A DNA stretch of 21,267 nucleotides from the NCBI GenBank assembly GCA_900553265.1, contig USDD01000046.1, positions 1 to 21,267 of the forward strand, written 5' to 3'. Below, piece by piece: positions 1 through 7,595 of this stretch; within the stretch, counting starts at the first letter, position 1, and each line of letters begins with the position of its first letter. Made by a program: the position numbers and the translations under genes. This stretch comes from an uncultured Eubacteriales bacterium. Its GTDB lineage: Bacteria > Bacillota > Clostridia > Christensenellales > Aristaeellaceae. The notes beneath the pieces are model-generated. The model made no database searches, had not been told where the DNA came from, and saw only the letters and a program-made list of their open reading frames with translations.

Positions 1-54
1 AATTCGAGAGGGCTTCGGCCCTCTCGAGCTCTCCGTGGGTTTTTTGACAGCCTG
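1..54 (-). repeat. Dispersed hairpin repeat, copy A
   Basis: This 54-bp unit contains a 10-bp perfect stem (4-13 with 18-27) around a TTCG loop, followed by a conserved tail ending in GACAGCCTG. The reverse complement matches 21204-21256 except for one extra base in the T/A run (six versus five). It lies directly downstream of the AraC-type gene stop. No T-run follows the stem on the minus strand, so it is not a classical terminator for that gene. The plus-strand reading has a c(TTCG)g loop, which is very stable in RNA. I infer a REP-like or MITE-like intergenic repeat. Confidence 0.8.
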
Positions 55-59
55 ACGCG

Positions 60-2222
60 CTATTCGTCCCCGGCATTGTCCGCGGGCGTCGGGGCCTCGC
101 CGGCGAGCTGGGCGCGATATTCGCTGGGGGAAAAGCCGGTGGCCTTTTTGAACGACCGGGAGAAGGAGCTGAACACCGAAAAGCCCACCATGGGCAGAAT
201 CTCGCTCACCGGAAGCTCCGGCTGGGCCAGCAGGTGTTTGGCCTCCTCAATGCGCAGATTGGTAACGTAAGCTGTGAAGCTCCCGCCGTTGACCTGCTTG
301 AAGAAGCGGGAGGTGTAGGAATAAGACCATCCCATATGGGTGGCAACGCTCTGCAGGCTCAGTTCCGGGTCGGCGAAGTTTTCGCGGATGTACTGATCCA
401 TCTGCCGCGAGGCCTCCATCTCCGAGGGCTCGTCGTCCTCCTCGACGGTCATCTCCTCCAACAGCGCCTCGACGACCCGCCACATGTTGCTCAGGCGGAA
501 GCTGTTTCGAATGCTCAGCAGCCGCTGCTGGCGCGCCCGGGGCTCGGAGCGGCTGCGCTTCTGCAGCAGGTTTTCCAGATGCAGGCAGAGGGTCTGCTGA
601 GCAATGACGGAGCTGAACTGGTTCCTTTCATACAGCGGCTGAAGCAGCGCGCGGCAGCCCTCCACGTTTCCGTTCTCCAAACAGTAGAGGATGGCCGCGT
701 CCAGCGTCGGACCGGCTCCCTGGAACATGACGCTGTCCTGATGATCCTGGTAGAGAAGGATTCTGTAACCTTCCCCTGAAAAAAACGTCGCCGGCTGAAG
801 CATGAGCGCGCTGCAGGCCTCCTCGATGGAGCAGTGCAGCTCCGTCAGCGTCTCGTGGGGACGGGAGACGGCGATCTGCGCGCCGCTGCCCGGATCGCAC
901 TCCACGAGGAAATCCGTCAGCGCGGACAATGGCTGCTCCTCCAGAAGCACCAGCACCATCTGCTGCCGGCCCTGCCGATAGAACAGCCGGGCGTTCCACT
1001 CCTGGGACAACGCCCGGAGCAGCGCGGCGAACTGCGCCTCGTCGTCCCGGCCGTCCGAATCCTCACAGACGATGGACAGCACCACATACGTGCCCTGCAT
1101 TTCCGGGAACGCGTCGGTCTCGCCGACGATGCCCATGGCCAGATCGCTCAGCGTGCTCTTCTGCCGGGTCAGGCGATATTTCTCGCTGATCTGCTCCGCC
1201 TCGCGATGAGTCTTCTCCATCCACTGGGCGATGCTCTGGAATTCGCTGAAGGAGCTGCCTTCCGCGCCGTACTGAGTCTGCGCCACCACCTGCTGAATGG
1301 GCTGAACCATCTGGCGATTGTAATAGACCGCGAAGAAGGCGATGGCCAGCAGGCAGAGCACGTTGACCGAGATGATCATCAGGTTGTTGCGCAGCAGAAT
1401 CTCATTGGGAAGATTTTTGCTGAAGCCGATCACCAGCGTGCCGTTCTCCTGCCGCTGAATGGAGAAGGAAAAGCCCTTCAGGCCGTCCATGCCTCGGCCG
1501 GGCAGGCGCTCGGCCTCCTCCGGCGTCAGCGATGACAGGCGCTCCGAGGCGGCGAGCCGTTCGCCCGACGAATCGAAAAAGGCGGCCTGCGCGCCCGTCA
1601 GCGTCAGCGCCGCGTCGGACAGCGCGGTGATTCGCTCGTCAGGGCAGGTCAGCACAATCAGCTCCCGGCTGCCGCGCACGCCGACGAGGCGCGCGCCATA
1701 GGTGCCCTTCGCCGTGGTCACGGTCTGCCCGCCGAGATTGAAAAAGCCCACTTCGCGCGAAAGCAGCGCGTCCAGATCCAGCCGCGCATAGCGCGCGTCG
1801 GAGGAATCCGTCCGATCGCACAGGCCGCTCTGGCTGTAGAGCATGTCGCTGGCGAGAAAATAGACGAACACATCCGCATAGAAATCCCGGTTGGCCGCGG
1901 AGAGGTTCTTCAGCTCGGTGACCAGCACGTTGACCTTTTCGATATTCCGCTGGCTGATGGCGCTGCGATGGCTCAGCTCCGCGACGCTGCTGGAGGACTG
2001 AAGCTCCGCAATCAGCCGGTTGGCTCTTTCGTAATACTCCCTCACATAGCTCTGAAATGACTGGATGGTCGTTTCCCGCATTTCCGCGCTCTTCTGATGG
2101 TTCTGAACCAGATAGACCGCGCTGAAGCTGAACTGGAGGCACAGCATGACGGCCACGAACACCACCGCCATGCGCTTCGTATTTCTCAGGCGAACCCTTT
2201 TGACCTTGTTCTTCTCTTGCAT
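60..2222 (-). CDS. AraC-family transcriptional regulator with extracellular sensor domain (YesN-like)
   Basis: A 720-aa protein. A short basic N-terminus leads to a membrane segment at about residues 18-40, an extracytoplasmic region of about 240 residues, and a second membrane segment at about 281-303. A cytoplasmic linker follows, then a C-terminal AraC-type double helix-turn-helix at about 605-705, with the typical signature SVFSSFSRSFKKATGFSPSEYR. This layout is known for regulators next to LplABC-type sugar importers, where the outer domain is thought to sense the ligand or the loaded binding protein and the DNA-binding domain activates the transporter genes. The ATG at 2222 was chosen because the basic residues then directly precede TM1. 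The frame stays open to a TTG at 2282, and neither start has a strong ribosome binding site. It lies 157 bp downstream of the solute-binding protein gene, beyond a terminator-like hairpin, so it may be transcribed separately or by readthrough. Confidence 0.88.
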   Translation of the reverse strand: MQEKNKVKRVRLRNTKRMAVVFVAVMLCLQFSFSAVYLVQNHQKSAEMRETTIQSFQSYVREYYERANRLIAELQSSSSVAELSHRSAISQRNIEKVNVLVTELKNLSAANRDFYADVFVYFLASDMLYSQSGLCDRTDSSDARYARLDLDALLSREVGFFNLGGQTVTTAKGTYGARLVGVRGSRELIVLTCPDERITALSDAALTLTGAQAAFFDSSGERLAASERLSSLTPEEAERLPGRGMDGLKGFSFSIQRQENGTLVIGFSKNLPNEILLRNNLMIISVNVLCLLAIAFFAVYYNRQMVQPIQQVVAQTQYGAEGSSFSEFQSIAQWMEKTHREAEQISEKYRLTRQKSTLSDLAMGIVGETDAFPEMQGTYVVLSIVCEDSDGRDDEAQFAALLRALSQEWNARLFYRQGRQQMVLVLLEEQPLSALTDFLVECDPGSGAQIAVSRPHETLTELHCSIEEACSALMLQPATFFSGEGYRILLYQDHQDSVMFQGAGPTLDAAILYCLENGNVEGCRALLQPLYERNQFSSVIAQQTLCLHLENLLQKRSRSEPRARQQRLLSIRNSFRLSNMWRVVEALLEEMTVEEDDEPSEMEASRQMDQYIRENFADPELSLQSVATHMGWSYSYTSRFFKQVNGGSFTAYVTNLRIEEAKHLLAQPELPVSEILPMVGFSVFSSFSRSFKKATGFSPSEYRAQLAGEAPTPADNAGDE

Positions 2223-2323
2223 TGGAAAGCTCTTTTCTCTTTTTTGTCTGTTTTCCAAAAAGCACCAAAACATGGTCTGCAATTTAGCAGATCATGCCCG
2301 TCGGGAGGATGATTTTTTTCATG

Positions 2324-2364
2324 AAAAAACCGGGACGGCCCGAGGAGCCGTTCGGCTCCTCGGG
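2324..2364 (-). terminator. Terminator-like hairpin after the solute-binding protein gene
   Basis: An 11-bp GC-rich stem (2339-2349 with 2354-2364, 4-nt loop) begins 15 nt past the solute-binding protein stop. On the minus strand it is followed after 9 nt by six Ts (2324-2329). A smaller CGGG/CCCG hairpin (2331-2334 with 2339-2342) abuts the T-run and overlaps the larger stem, so the two are mutually exclusive. The position fits a rho-independent terminator or attenuator that limits readthrough into the AraC-type gene. The gap before the T-run lowers confidence. Confidence 0.6.
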
Positions 2365-2379
2365 CGAAAGGAGGAAGGT

Positions 2380-3999
2380 TTACGCGTTGGCCGCGTCGTA
2401 GCGGGCCTGCATCACAGCGATGACGTCCGCCAGACCCATGGTCTCGCACTGAGCGACATACGCGTCCCAGTTATCCAGGGAGATCGCGCCGCTGATGAAG
2501 CCCTTCATCTGCTCGTCCATGTAGTTGAACAGATCCTGCGCCTTGGTCAGCACCTCCGTCTGCTCGTTGGTGGCGGCGGAGAACAGGGGCGCGGACGTGC
2601 CGTTGTCCATGGCCCAGTTCAGCAGGTCGGTGACGAACTTCACGTCGCAGTTGCGGCCGCAGGCCTCGGCGTCATAGCCGAAGTAGAAGTCCGCGGCGAC
2701 CTGATCCGCGTAGCCGGGCATGTTCTGCGGCCAGATGCTGTTCGCGCCCAGCTTGCCGTTCAGGCGGGGCTCGTTGACCGTCTCTTCAAAGTACTTGTCG
2801 GTGCCGACCATCTCGTACTCGGTGGCGGTCAGTCCCAGAGAATCGTACTTGGATGTGTCGCGGACGTAGTAATCGCCGCCCGGAGCCGCCTCACCGTAGT
2901 AGGACATCTGAGTGCCCTCGGTGGTGAAGAACCAGTCGAAGTACGCGGCGACCTTCTCGGGCGCTGCGCAGCCGGTGGTGATGACGTACTTCTGGCCGCC
3001 GGAGTAGTTGCGGACGACGACCTTGTCGCCCAGGGGCTTCATGGGAGCCAGCTCAGTGCGCATGCCGTAGGCGTTCATGGTGGCATCCATCAGCAGGCCG
3101 TCCCAGAAGGCGCCGCCGAAGGCCGCAACGCGCTGCTCGATGAGCAGCTGGGTGTTCTCCTCAGCGGTGGGGCTGGAGAAGGAGGAATCCCAGATCAGCC
3201 CCTCGTTCCACAGGTCGTTCATGTAGGTCACGTATTCCCTGGCAGCGTCGGTGACCATGGTGTTGTAGATCTTGCCGTCCGCGTCCACGCCCCAGGAATC
3301 GATGGCGCCCAGCATCTGGCCTTCGCCGAAGTAGGGATAGATGGCGGTGTTCGTCGCACCGAAGTCGGTCAGCTTCATGACCTCGTCCGCCGCGCCGTTT
3401 TCGTTCATGTCGTTCTCCTGGAAGGCCTTCAGCACGCTCTTGAGCTCCTCGGGCGTGGTGGGAACCGCCAGACCCAGCTTGTCCAGCCACTGATAGTTGA
3501 TGTTCAGCCAGCTGGTGACGTGCTGGGGATTGACGACGATCTGAGAGATGGCCAGCAGGTGGCCCGCGTCGTCCTGCGTCGCGGCGCGAACGCCCGGATA
3601 GGGCTCGATGGCCGCGAGATAGTTGGGCATGTACTCCGCGAAATCGTTCAGATCGTAGATCAGGCCCTGATTGTAGTAGTTGATCAGATCCGACGGAGTC
3701 TGCGTCTGGCAGCGAATGATGTCGGGCAGATCGGCGCCGGCCGCCAGACGGGTGTTGACCACGGTGGCATACTCAGAGGTGATGCAGGTTTCCAGCTTGA
3801 TGGTGATGCCGAAGCGCTCTTTGGCGATCTCGTTGATCTTCTTGAGCACCGGGCGCTCTTCCATGTCAAAGGGATAATCCACATCCGCCGTGTCGGCCAG
3901 GAGCATGGTGATTTCCACCACTTCCTCCTCCGCGAGGGCCGCAGGGAGCATGGTCAGCAGCATCAGGAATGCCAGCAGCAGGGTTACGAGTTTTTTCAT
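2380..3999 (-). CDS. ABC transporter extracellular solute-binding protein (LplA/YtcQ-like)
   Basis: A 539-aa secreted sugar-binding protein of the large LplA-type family. It begins at the ATG at 3999, preceded by a near-consensus site (AAGGAGGT). The N-terminus is a classical signal peptide: MKK, a hydrophobic core at about 5-18, then a likely signal peptidase I site after AALA at residue 23. There is no lipobox cysteine, unlike most Firmicutes binding proteins of this type. The mature protein is acidic and rich in aromatic residues, and its size is typical for the family. The permease genes lie immediately upstream on the same strand, 58 bp away, so this is the ligand-capture component of that importer. 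The ligand cannot be read from sequence; the divergent catabolic operon suggests a sugar derivative. The LplABC class is typically energised by a shared MsmX-like ATPase encoded elsewhere, and none is encoded here. Confidence 0.92.
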   Translation of the reverse strand: MKKLVTLLLAFLMLLTMLPAALAEEEVVEITMLLADTADVDYPFDMEERPVLKKINEIAKERFGITIKLETCITSEYATVVNTRLAAGADLPDIIRCQTQTPSDLINYYNQGLIYDLNDFAEYMPNYLAAIEPYPGVRAATQDDAGHLLAISQIVVNPQHVTSWLNINYQWLDKLGLAVPTTPEELKSVLKAFQENDMNENGAADEVMKLTDFGATNTAIYPYFGEGQMLGAIDSWGVDADGKIYNTMVTDAAREYVTYMNDLWNEGLIWDSSFSSPTAEENTQLLIEQRVAAFGGAFWDGLLMDATMNAYGMRTELAPMKPLGDKVVVRNYSGGQKYVITTGCAAPEKVAAYFDWFFTTEGTQMSYYGEAAPGGDYYVRDTSKYDSLGLTATEYEMVGTDKYFEETVNEPRLNGKLGANSIWPQNMPGYADQVAADFYFGYDAEACGRNCDVKFVTDLLNWAMDNGTSAPLFSAATNEQTEVLTKAQDLFNYMDEQMKGFISGAISLDNWDAYVAQCETMGLADVIAVMQARYDAANA

Positions 4000-4057
4000 G
4001 AAATTACCTCCTTCTATTTCTCTTACGGACCTCGTCCGCAAAATTCAGTGATGAAGC

Positions 4058-4993
4058 TTACTCCTTCAGGGAGCCGAGCATGACGCCCTTGACGAAATAC
4101 TTCTGAATGAAGGGATAGACGCACATGATGGGCAGCGTGCCGCACACGACCACGGCGTACTTCATCTGTGCCGCCACCGCCGCGCCGCGGACGCGCTCCG
4201 CCGCCTGGGCGAAGTCGGTCATGTCGGCCTTCAGCTCCGTCTGAGCGTTGCCCCAGAGCAGCGCCTTGACCAGGAAATACTGAAGCGGATGCATCTCCGG
4301 ATGCTTGGGCAGATACACCACGTAGGAAAACCAGTTGTTCCACGCCGCCAGCGCGGTGTACAGTCCCAGCACCGCCATGATGGCCTTTGACAGGGGCAGC
4401 ACGATGTTGACGAACACCTGGGGCACCGTCGCGCCGTCGATCTCCGCCGCCTCGTACAGCGTGGTGGGGATTCCGACGATGGCCGTGCGCGCCAGAATGA
4501 TGTTGTACACGCTCAGCGCCGAGGGCAGCACGATGGCCCAGACGGTGTTGTACATGCCCAGCTTGCCCATGGTGATGAACGACGGAATCAGGCCCGCGCT
4601 GAACCACATGGGTAACATCACGAAGAAGGTGATGCCCTTCTTCCAGACCAGCCGGCGCTTGGAAAGGGCGAAGCCGCAGGTCATGGACACAAACAGATTC
4701 AGCAACGTAATCACCGCCGTGAAGCCCACGGAATTGAAGAACGCACGAACCATGGCCGCGGACGAGAGGGTCTTGCGATAGGCGTCCAGCGAAAAGCCCC
4801 TGGGAATCAGCGTCACCGATCCGCTCATGACGGCCTGAGGATCGCTCATGGAATTGATGAGCACGTACCATACGGGATAGACGGTCAGCAGGCCCAGCAC
4901 GATCATGCAGGCGTTGATGAGGATATCCACGGCCAGCGAGCCGTGCCGCACACGGTTCTGCCGGGGCGTTCTTGCGGAAATGCTCTTACTCAT
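4058..4993 (-). CDS. Carbohydrate ABC transporter permease, LplC/YtcP-like
   Basis: A 311-aa integral membrane protein with about six hydrophobic segments. The binding-protein-dependent permease EAA loop is visible at about residues 181-200 (EAAEIDGAT followed by NIVLP), the docking site for the ATPase subunit. An N-terminal hydrophilic stretch of about 20 residues precedes TM1. The ATG at 4993 has a GAGGAGG ribosome binding site overlapping the stop of the upstream permease gene, 12 bp away, which suggests translational coupling. It should form a heterodimer with the LplB-like permease and receive substrate from the downstream binding protein. Confidence 0.93.
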   Translation of the reverse strand: MSKSISARTPRQNRVRHGSLAVDILINACMIVLGLLTVYPVWYVLINSMSDPQAVMSGSVTLIPRGFSLDAYRKTLSSAAMVRAFFNSVGFTAVITLLNLFVSMTCGFALSKRRLVWKKGITFFVMLPMWFSAGLIPSFITMGKLGMYNTVWAIVLPSALSVYNIILARTAIVGIPTTLYEAAEIDGATVPQVFVNIVLPLSKAIMAVLGLYTALAAWNNWFSYVVYLPKHPEMHPLQYFLVKALLWGNAQTELKADMTDFAQAAERVRGAAVAAQMKYAVVVCGTLPIMCVYPFIQKYFVKGVMLGSLKE

Positions 4994-5005
4994 GCCTACG
5001 CCTCC

Positions 5006-5968
5006 TCACCACAGTCCGCTGGACGAAACCCGGTTGGAGACCCAGTTCGCGCCGCAGACCAGTACGAAATTGATGATGTTGGAGAACAGACCCACCGCGG
5101 AGGTGTAGCTGTAGCGCGCGTCCTGCAATCCGACGCGATAGATGTAAGTGCCGATGGTGTCGGCCCTGTCCATGGTGTAGGTGTTGTACATCAGCACGAT
5201 CTTGTCGAAGCTGGAGTTCATCAGTCCGCCTACCTGGAGAATCAGCAGAATGCTGAACGTGGGCAGGATGGCCGGCAGCGTAACGTGCCACATGCGATGG
5301 AAGCGGTTGCCGCCGTCGATCTCCACCGCCTCGTAGAGCTGGACGTTGACGTTGGATATGGCCGCCAGATACATCACCGACGAATAGCCAAAGCCCGACC
5401 AGATGCCCGATATGACGTACAGCGCGTCGAAGGAATCGGCGGAATTCATCAGATTCGCCGCCTTGCCGCCGGTCAGCTTCACGATCTGGGCGATGGGACC
5501 GCTCGTGCCCACCAGCATGGTCATCACCGCCACGACGATGGCCGTGGAGATGAAATAGGGCAGATAATAGGAGGTCTGGAGCGTCCGCTTCAGCCACGAC
5601 AGGCGGATTTCGTTGAGCAGAATGGCCACCACCGGAGAAACCCAGCCGCCATAGAGGAGGAATTTGAGGCTCAGGCGCAGCGTGTTTTTAATCACGCGCC
5701 CGCAGAAATAGGAATTGAAGAACTCGGTAAAATTGGCCAGACCCACCCAGCGGACGCTTCCGTCGAAGGCGAGGATGTTCGCGCCGATCTTGTAATCCTG
5801 AAAGGCGATCAGAAGGCCGTACATCGGAAGATAGCAGAACAGCAGCAGCAGCAGCGCCGCCGGAAGCAGGAACAGCAGATACCAGCGATCCTGATAGACC
5901 CGCTTCAGAAAAGGCGTCTTTGCCTGCGTCTCTTTGAACGTCAGGCTGTCCGTATTATTTACCTTCAA
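5006..5968 (-). CDS. Carbohydrate ABC transporter permease, LplB-like
   Basis: A 320-aa permease with about six membrane segments and the EAA loop at about 213-232 (EAVEIDGG, later HVTLP). The N-terminal WYLLFLLPAALLLLLFCYLPMYG-like segment is typical of LplB proteins. The start is a TTG at 5968. An ideal GGAGGT site sits 6 nt upstream (5975-5980), and there is no ATG nearby that fits as well. It is the first transporter gene on the minus strand, 222 bp after the ROK gene, so it may have its own promoter as well as readthrough from the ROK gene. The substrate is inferred to be a mono- or oligosaccharide derivative. Confidence 0.93.
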   Translation of the reverse strand: MKVNNTDSLTFKETQAKTPFLKRVYQDRWYLLFLLPAALLLLLFCYLPMYGLLIAFQDYKIGANILAFDGSVRWVGLANFTEFFNSYFCGRVIKNTLRLSLKFLLYGGWVSPVVAILLNEIRLSWLKRTLQTSYYLPYFISTAIVVAVMTMLVGTSGPIAQIVKLTGGKAANLMNSADSFDALYVISGIWSGFGYSSVMYLAAISNVNVQLYEAVEIDGGNRFHRMWHVTLPAILPTFSILLILQVGGLMNSSFDKIVLMYNTYTMDRADTIGTYIYRVGLQDARYSYTSAVGLFSNIINFVLVCGANWVSNRVSSSGLW

Positions 5969-5980
5969 CGTAGCACCTCC

Positions 5981-6190
5981 GAATCTTTACAGCTCGATTT
6001 TGTTCAATACTGCACAAGCTGTCTTCTAAAACTTTACTACAGCGAAAAACAGAACGCAAGTTGCAATTTTTGCCTTGTTTTGCATTTTTTGACTTTAGAT
6101 TACGCAAACAAGCATTTATTACAACTTGTGTTATACATGATTTCCAATATATGTGCCGCAAAATGCACTTATACGAATTTTGCGAAATTT
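5981..6190. promoter_or_regulatory. AT-rich control region between ROK gene and transporter operon
   Basis: About 210 bp of AT-rich DNA between the ROK stop and the lplB-like start. A weak minus-strand promoter candidate is TTGCGT (6054-6059), 17-bp spacer, TAAAGT (6031-6036). Upstream of it, about 6058-6095, are closely spaced repeats of TTGC/TTTTGC-type words. An 8-bp perfect inverted repeat, CGCAAAAT with ATTTTGCG, spans 6157-6184 just beyond the ROK stop and has no T-run. The TTGC-rich cluster is a plausible binding site for the AraC-type activator. That assignment is inference. Confidence 0.35.
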
Positions 6191-7396
6191 TCAGTTATGC
6201 ATCAGGTAGTTTTGAATCAGCATACCGGCCGCGCCGCGCAGGGACGCGTCCTCTCCCAGCGCCGCGCCCGTCAGCCGAAGCCGGGTGTGCATGGGCGGAA
6301 GGCACGCCGAAAGTACCCTCTGCTGGAGCTCGTCGACGATCTGCGGGAAGAAATGGGGAAAGCCGCCCCCCAGAACGACCAGCGACGGAGTGAAAAGATT
6401 GACCGCGCCCACCAGCACCGAGGCCACGTCGTTCAGCGCGCTCTGGAAGCACTCCTCCACCACGGGATCGCCCGACAGCACGAATTCGCGCATGCACTCC
6501 AGCGTCAGCGGCTCGTCGCCGAGCATCCGCTTCGCGACGGAATAGCCCTCGAACCGGCGCAGGCTGTCTTCGATGTTGGCGCGGAGCATCTGCAGCGAGG
6601 CGTACAGCTCCAGGCAGTCGTACCGGCCGCAGGAGCAGCGCGAGCGGCGCACGCCGGGCCGGACGCAGGTGTGGCCGATCTCCCCGGCGAAGCCCTCGGG
6701 CCCGCGATAGATCCGGCCGTTGGCCAGCAGTCCCGCCGCGATGCTGCCCGTTCCCAGCGACAGGAGCATCTGGTTGGGCACGCCCCGGCCCGCGCCGAAA
6801 TAGTATTCGCCCATGGTCATGCAGCGCGCGGACGTGTCCAGCAGCACCGGCAGGCCGAAGCGCTCCTCCAGCTCGCCCGCCAGCGGCCGATCCTCGAAGC
6901 CCTGAATGTTGGGGCAGAACAGCACGCGGCCCGACTCGAAGTGCACCATGCCGCTGATGCCCACGCCCACGCCGAGAATGCGCTCGCACCCGGCCTCGAG
7001 AATCAGCGCCTCCATGACGCGCAGCAGTTCCTCATAGGGAATTCCGCTCTGAATGGGATCGGGCAGGCCGGGAATGATGATTTTCTTTTCGATTTCGCCG
7101 TTGAAGCGCACCAGCGCGACCTTGAGGCTGCCATAGCCGATGTCCGCGCACAGGCACAGCCGATGGCGCGGATTGAGCTTCAGCACACTCTTGCGCCGGC
7201 CCATGGCGGAGGAGACGGTTCCGTCCACCACCAGCAACCCGCTCTCCAGCAGCGCCGTCACCGCCTTGGACGCGGTCAGCAGCGTGCAGCCCAGTGCGTC
7301 CTTCAGCGACTGGCGCGTGGCCTGTCCCTCCTGAAAGAGATGCCACAGTGTTCGCCTGTGCAGCTCCGGTGCGTCGAGGCGATTGAGTTCCATCAT
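6191..7396 (-). CDS. ROK-family transcriptional repressor (XylR/NagC-type)
   Basis: A 401-aa protein with an N-terminal winged helix-turn-helix at about residues 12-60 (ATRQSLKDALGCTLLTASKAVTALLESGLL region) joined to a ROK sugar-kinase-like domain. The ROK zinc site is present: GH at 241-242, then the cysteines of CSCGRYDC at 254, 256 and 261. The usual kinase catalytic motif (E-N-D-A-N) reads LDTSA at about 186-190, so the catalytic Asp appears lost. This fits a sugar-responsive repressor rather than a kinase. The start is the ATG at 7396, 9 nt from a GGAG site; a GTG at 7405 and an ATG at 7393 are alternatives. It is divergent from the catabolic operon and upstream of the importer on the same strand. 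I infer that it represses one or both and is released by the imported sugar. Confidence 0.92.
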   Translation of the reverse strand: MMELNRLDAPELHRRTLWHLFQEGQATRQSLKDALGCTLLTASKAVTALLESGLLVVDGTVSSAMGRRKSVLKLNPRHRLCLCADIGYGSLKVALVRFNGEIEKKIIIPGLPDPIQSGIPYEELLRVMEALILEAGCERILGVGVGISGMVHFESGRVLFCPNIQGFEDRPLAGELEERFGLPVLLDTSARCMTMGEYYFGAGRGVPNQMLLSLGTGSIAAGLLANGRIYRGPEGFAGEIGHTCVRPGVRRSRCSCGRYDCLELYASLQMLRANIEDSLRRFEGYSVAKRMLGDEPLTLECMREFVLSGDPVVEECFQSALNDVASVLVGAVNLFTPSLVVLGGGFPHFFPQIVDELQQRVLSACLPPMHTRLRLTGAALGEDASLRGAAGMLIQNYLMHN

Positions 7397-7427
7397 ATGG
7401 ATCACTCCTCTTCTTTCTCTCCAGATA

Positions 7428-7456
7428 AGTATAGCACATTTATATATGTCTGTAAA
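7428..7456 (-). promoter_or_regulatory. Sigma-A promoter of the ROK gene
   Basis: On the minus strand, TTTACA (7451-7456), a 17-bp spacer and TATACT (7428-7433) lie about 31 bp upstream of the ROK start codon. The spacing and hexamers are close to consensus. It faces away from the catabolic operon promoter at 7547-7575, so the two share a control region of about 90 bp. Confidence 0.75.
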
Positions 7457-7507
7457 TCCGAGGCATTTTATAAATTGCAGCGGAATATCATGTTAAAACA
7501 CGCCTTG

Positions 7508-7543
7508 AATAAATATCTTTTATATCGATTTATTTTGAAAATA
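7508..7543. promoter_or_regulatory. Candidate operator palindromes in the divergent control region
   Basis: Two overlapping AT-rich symmetries precede the -35 box of the catabolic operon. The first is a 7-bp inverted repeat, AATAAAT (7508-7514) with ATTTATT (7528-7534). The second is a near-perfect palindrome, TATTTT-G-AAAATA (7531-7543), ending 3 bp before the -35. ROK repressors often bind AT-rich inverted repeats of this kind. Which protein binds here is inference. Confidence 0.4.
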
Positions 7544-7546
7544 CCC

Positions 7547-7575
7547 TTGACTTTTATAAAGCTAATATGTATAAT
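7547..7575 (+). promoter_or_regulatory. Sigma-A promoter of the six-gene catabolic operon
   Basis: TTGACT (7547-7552), a 17-bp spacer and TATAAT (7570-7575) form a near-consensus promoter. The -10 ends only 20 bp before the ATG at 7596, so the leader is very short and begins almost at the GGAGGTG ribosome binding site. Confidence 0.85.
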
Positions 7576-7595
7576 TGCGGTGTGGAGGTGAAACC

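Noticed and set aside
1..27. Copy A hairpin as rho-independent terminator of the AraC-type gene
   Set aside because: On the minus strand no T-run follows the stem within the window.
2146..4083. 645-codon plus-strand open frame opposite the solute-binding protein
   Set aside because: It is a shadow of a gene with signal peptide and strong ribosome binding site; its composition is non-protein-like.
5820..5870. Short CAG/CAGCAG-type repeat inside the LplB-like gene as a microsatellite
   Set aside because: It is the reverse complement of a Leu-rich membrane segment using CTG codons.
4943..7591. 882-codon plus-strand open frame opposite the LplB-like and ROK genes
   Set aside because: It is antisense to clear family members, rich in His/Arg/Gln/Ala as expected from GC-rich shadow frames, and has no recognisable domain.
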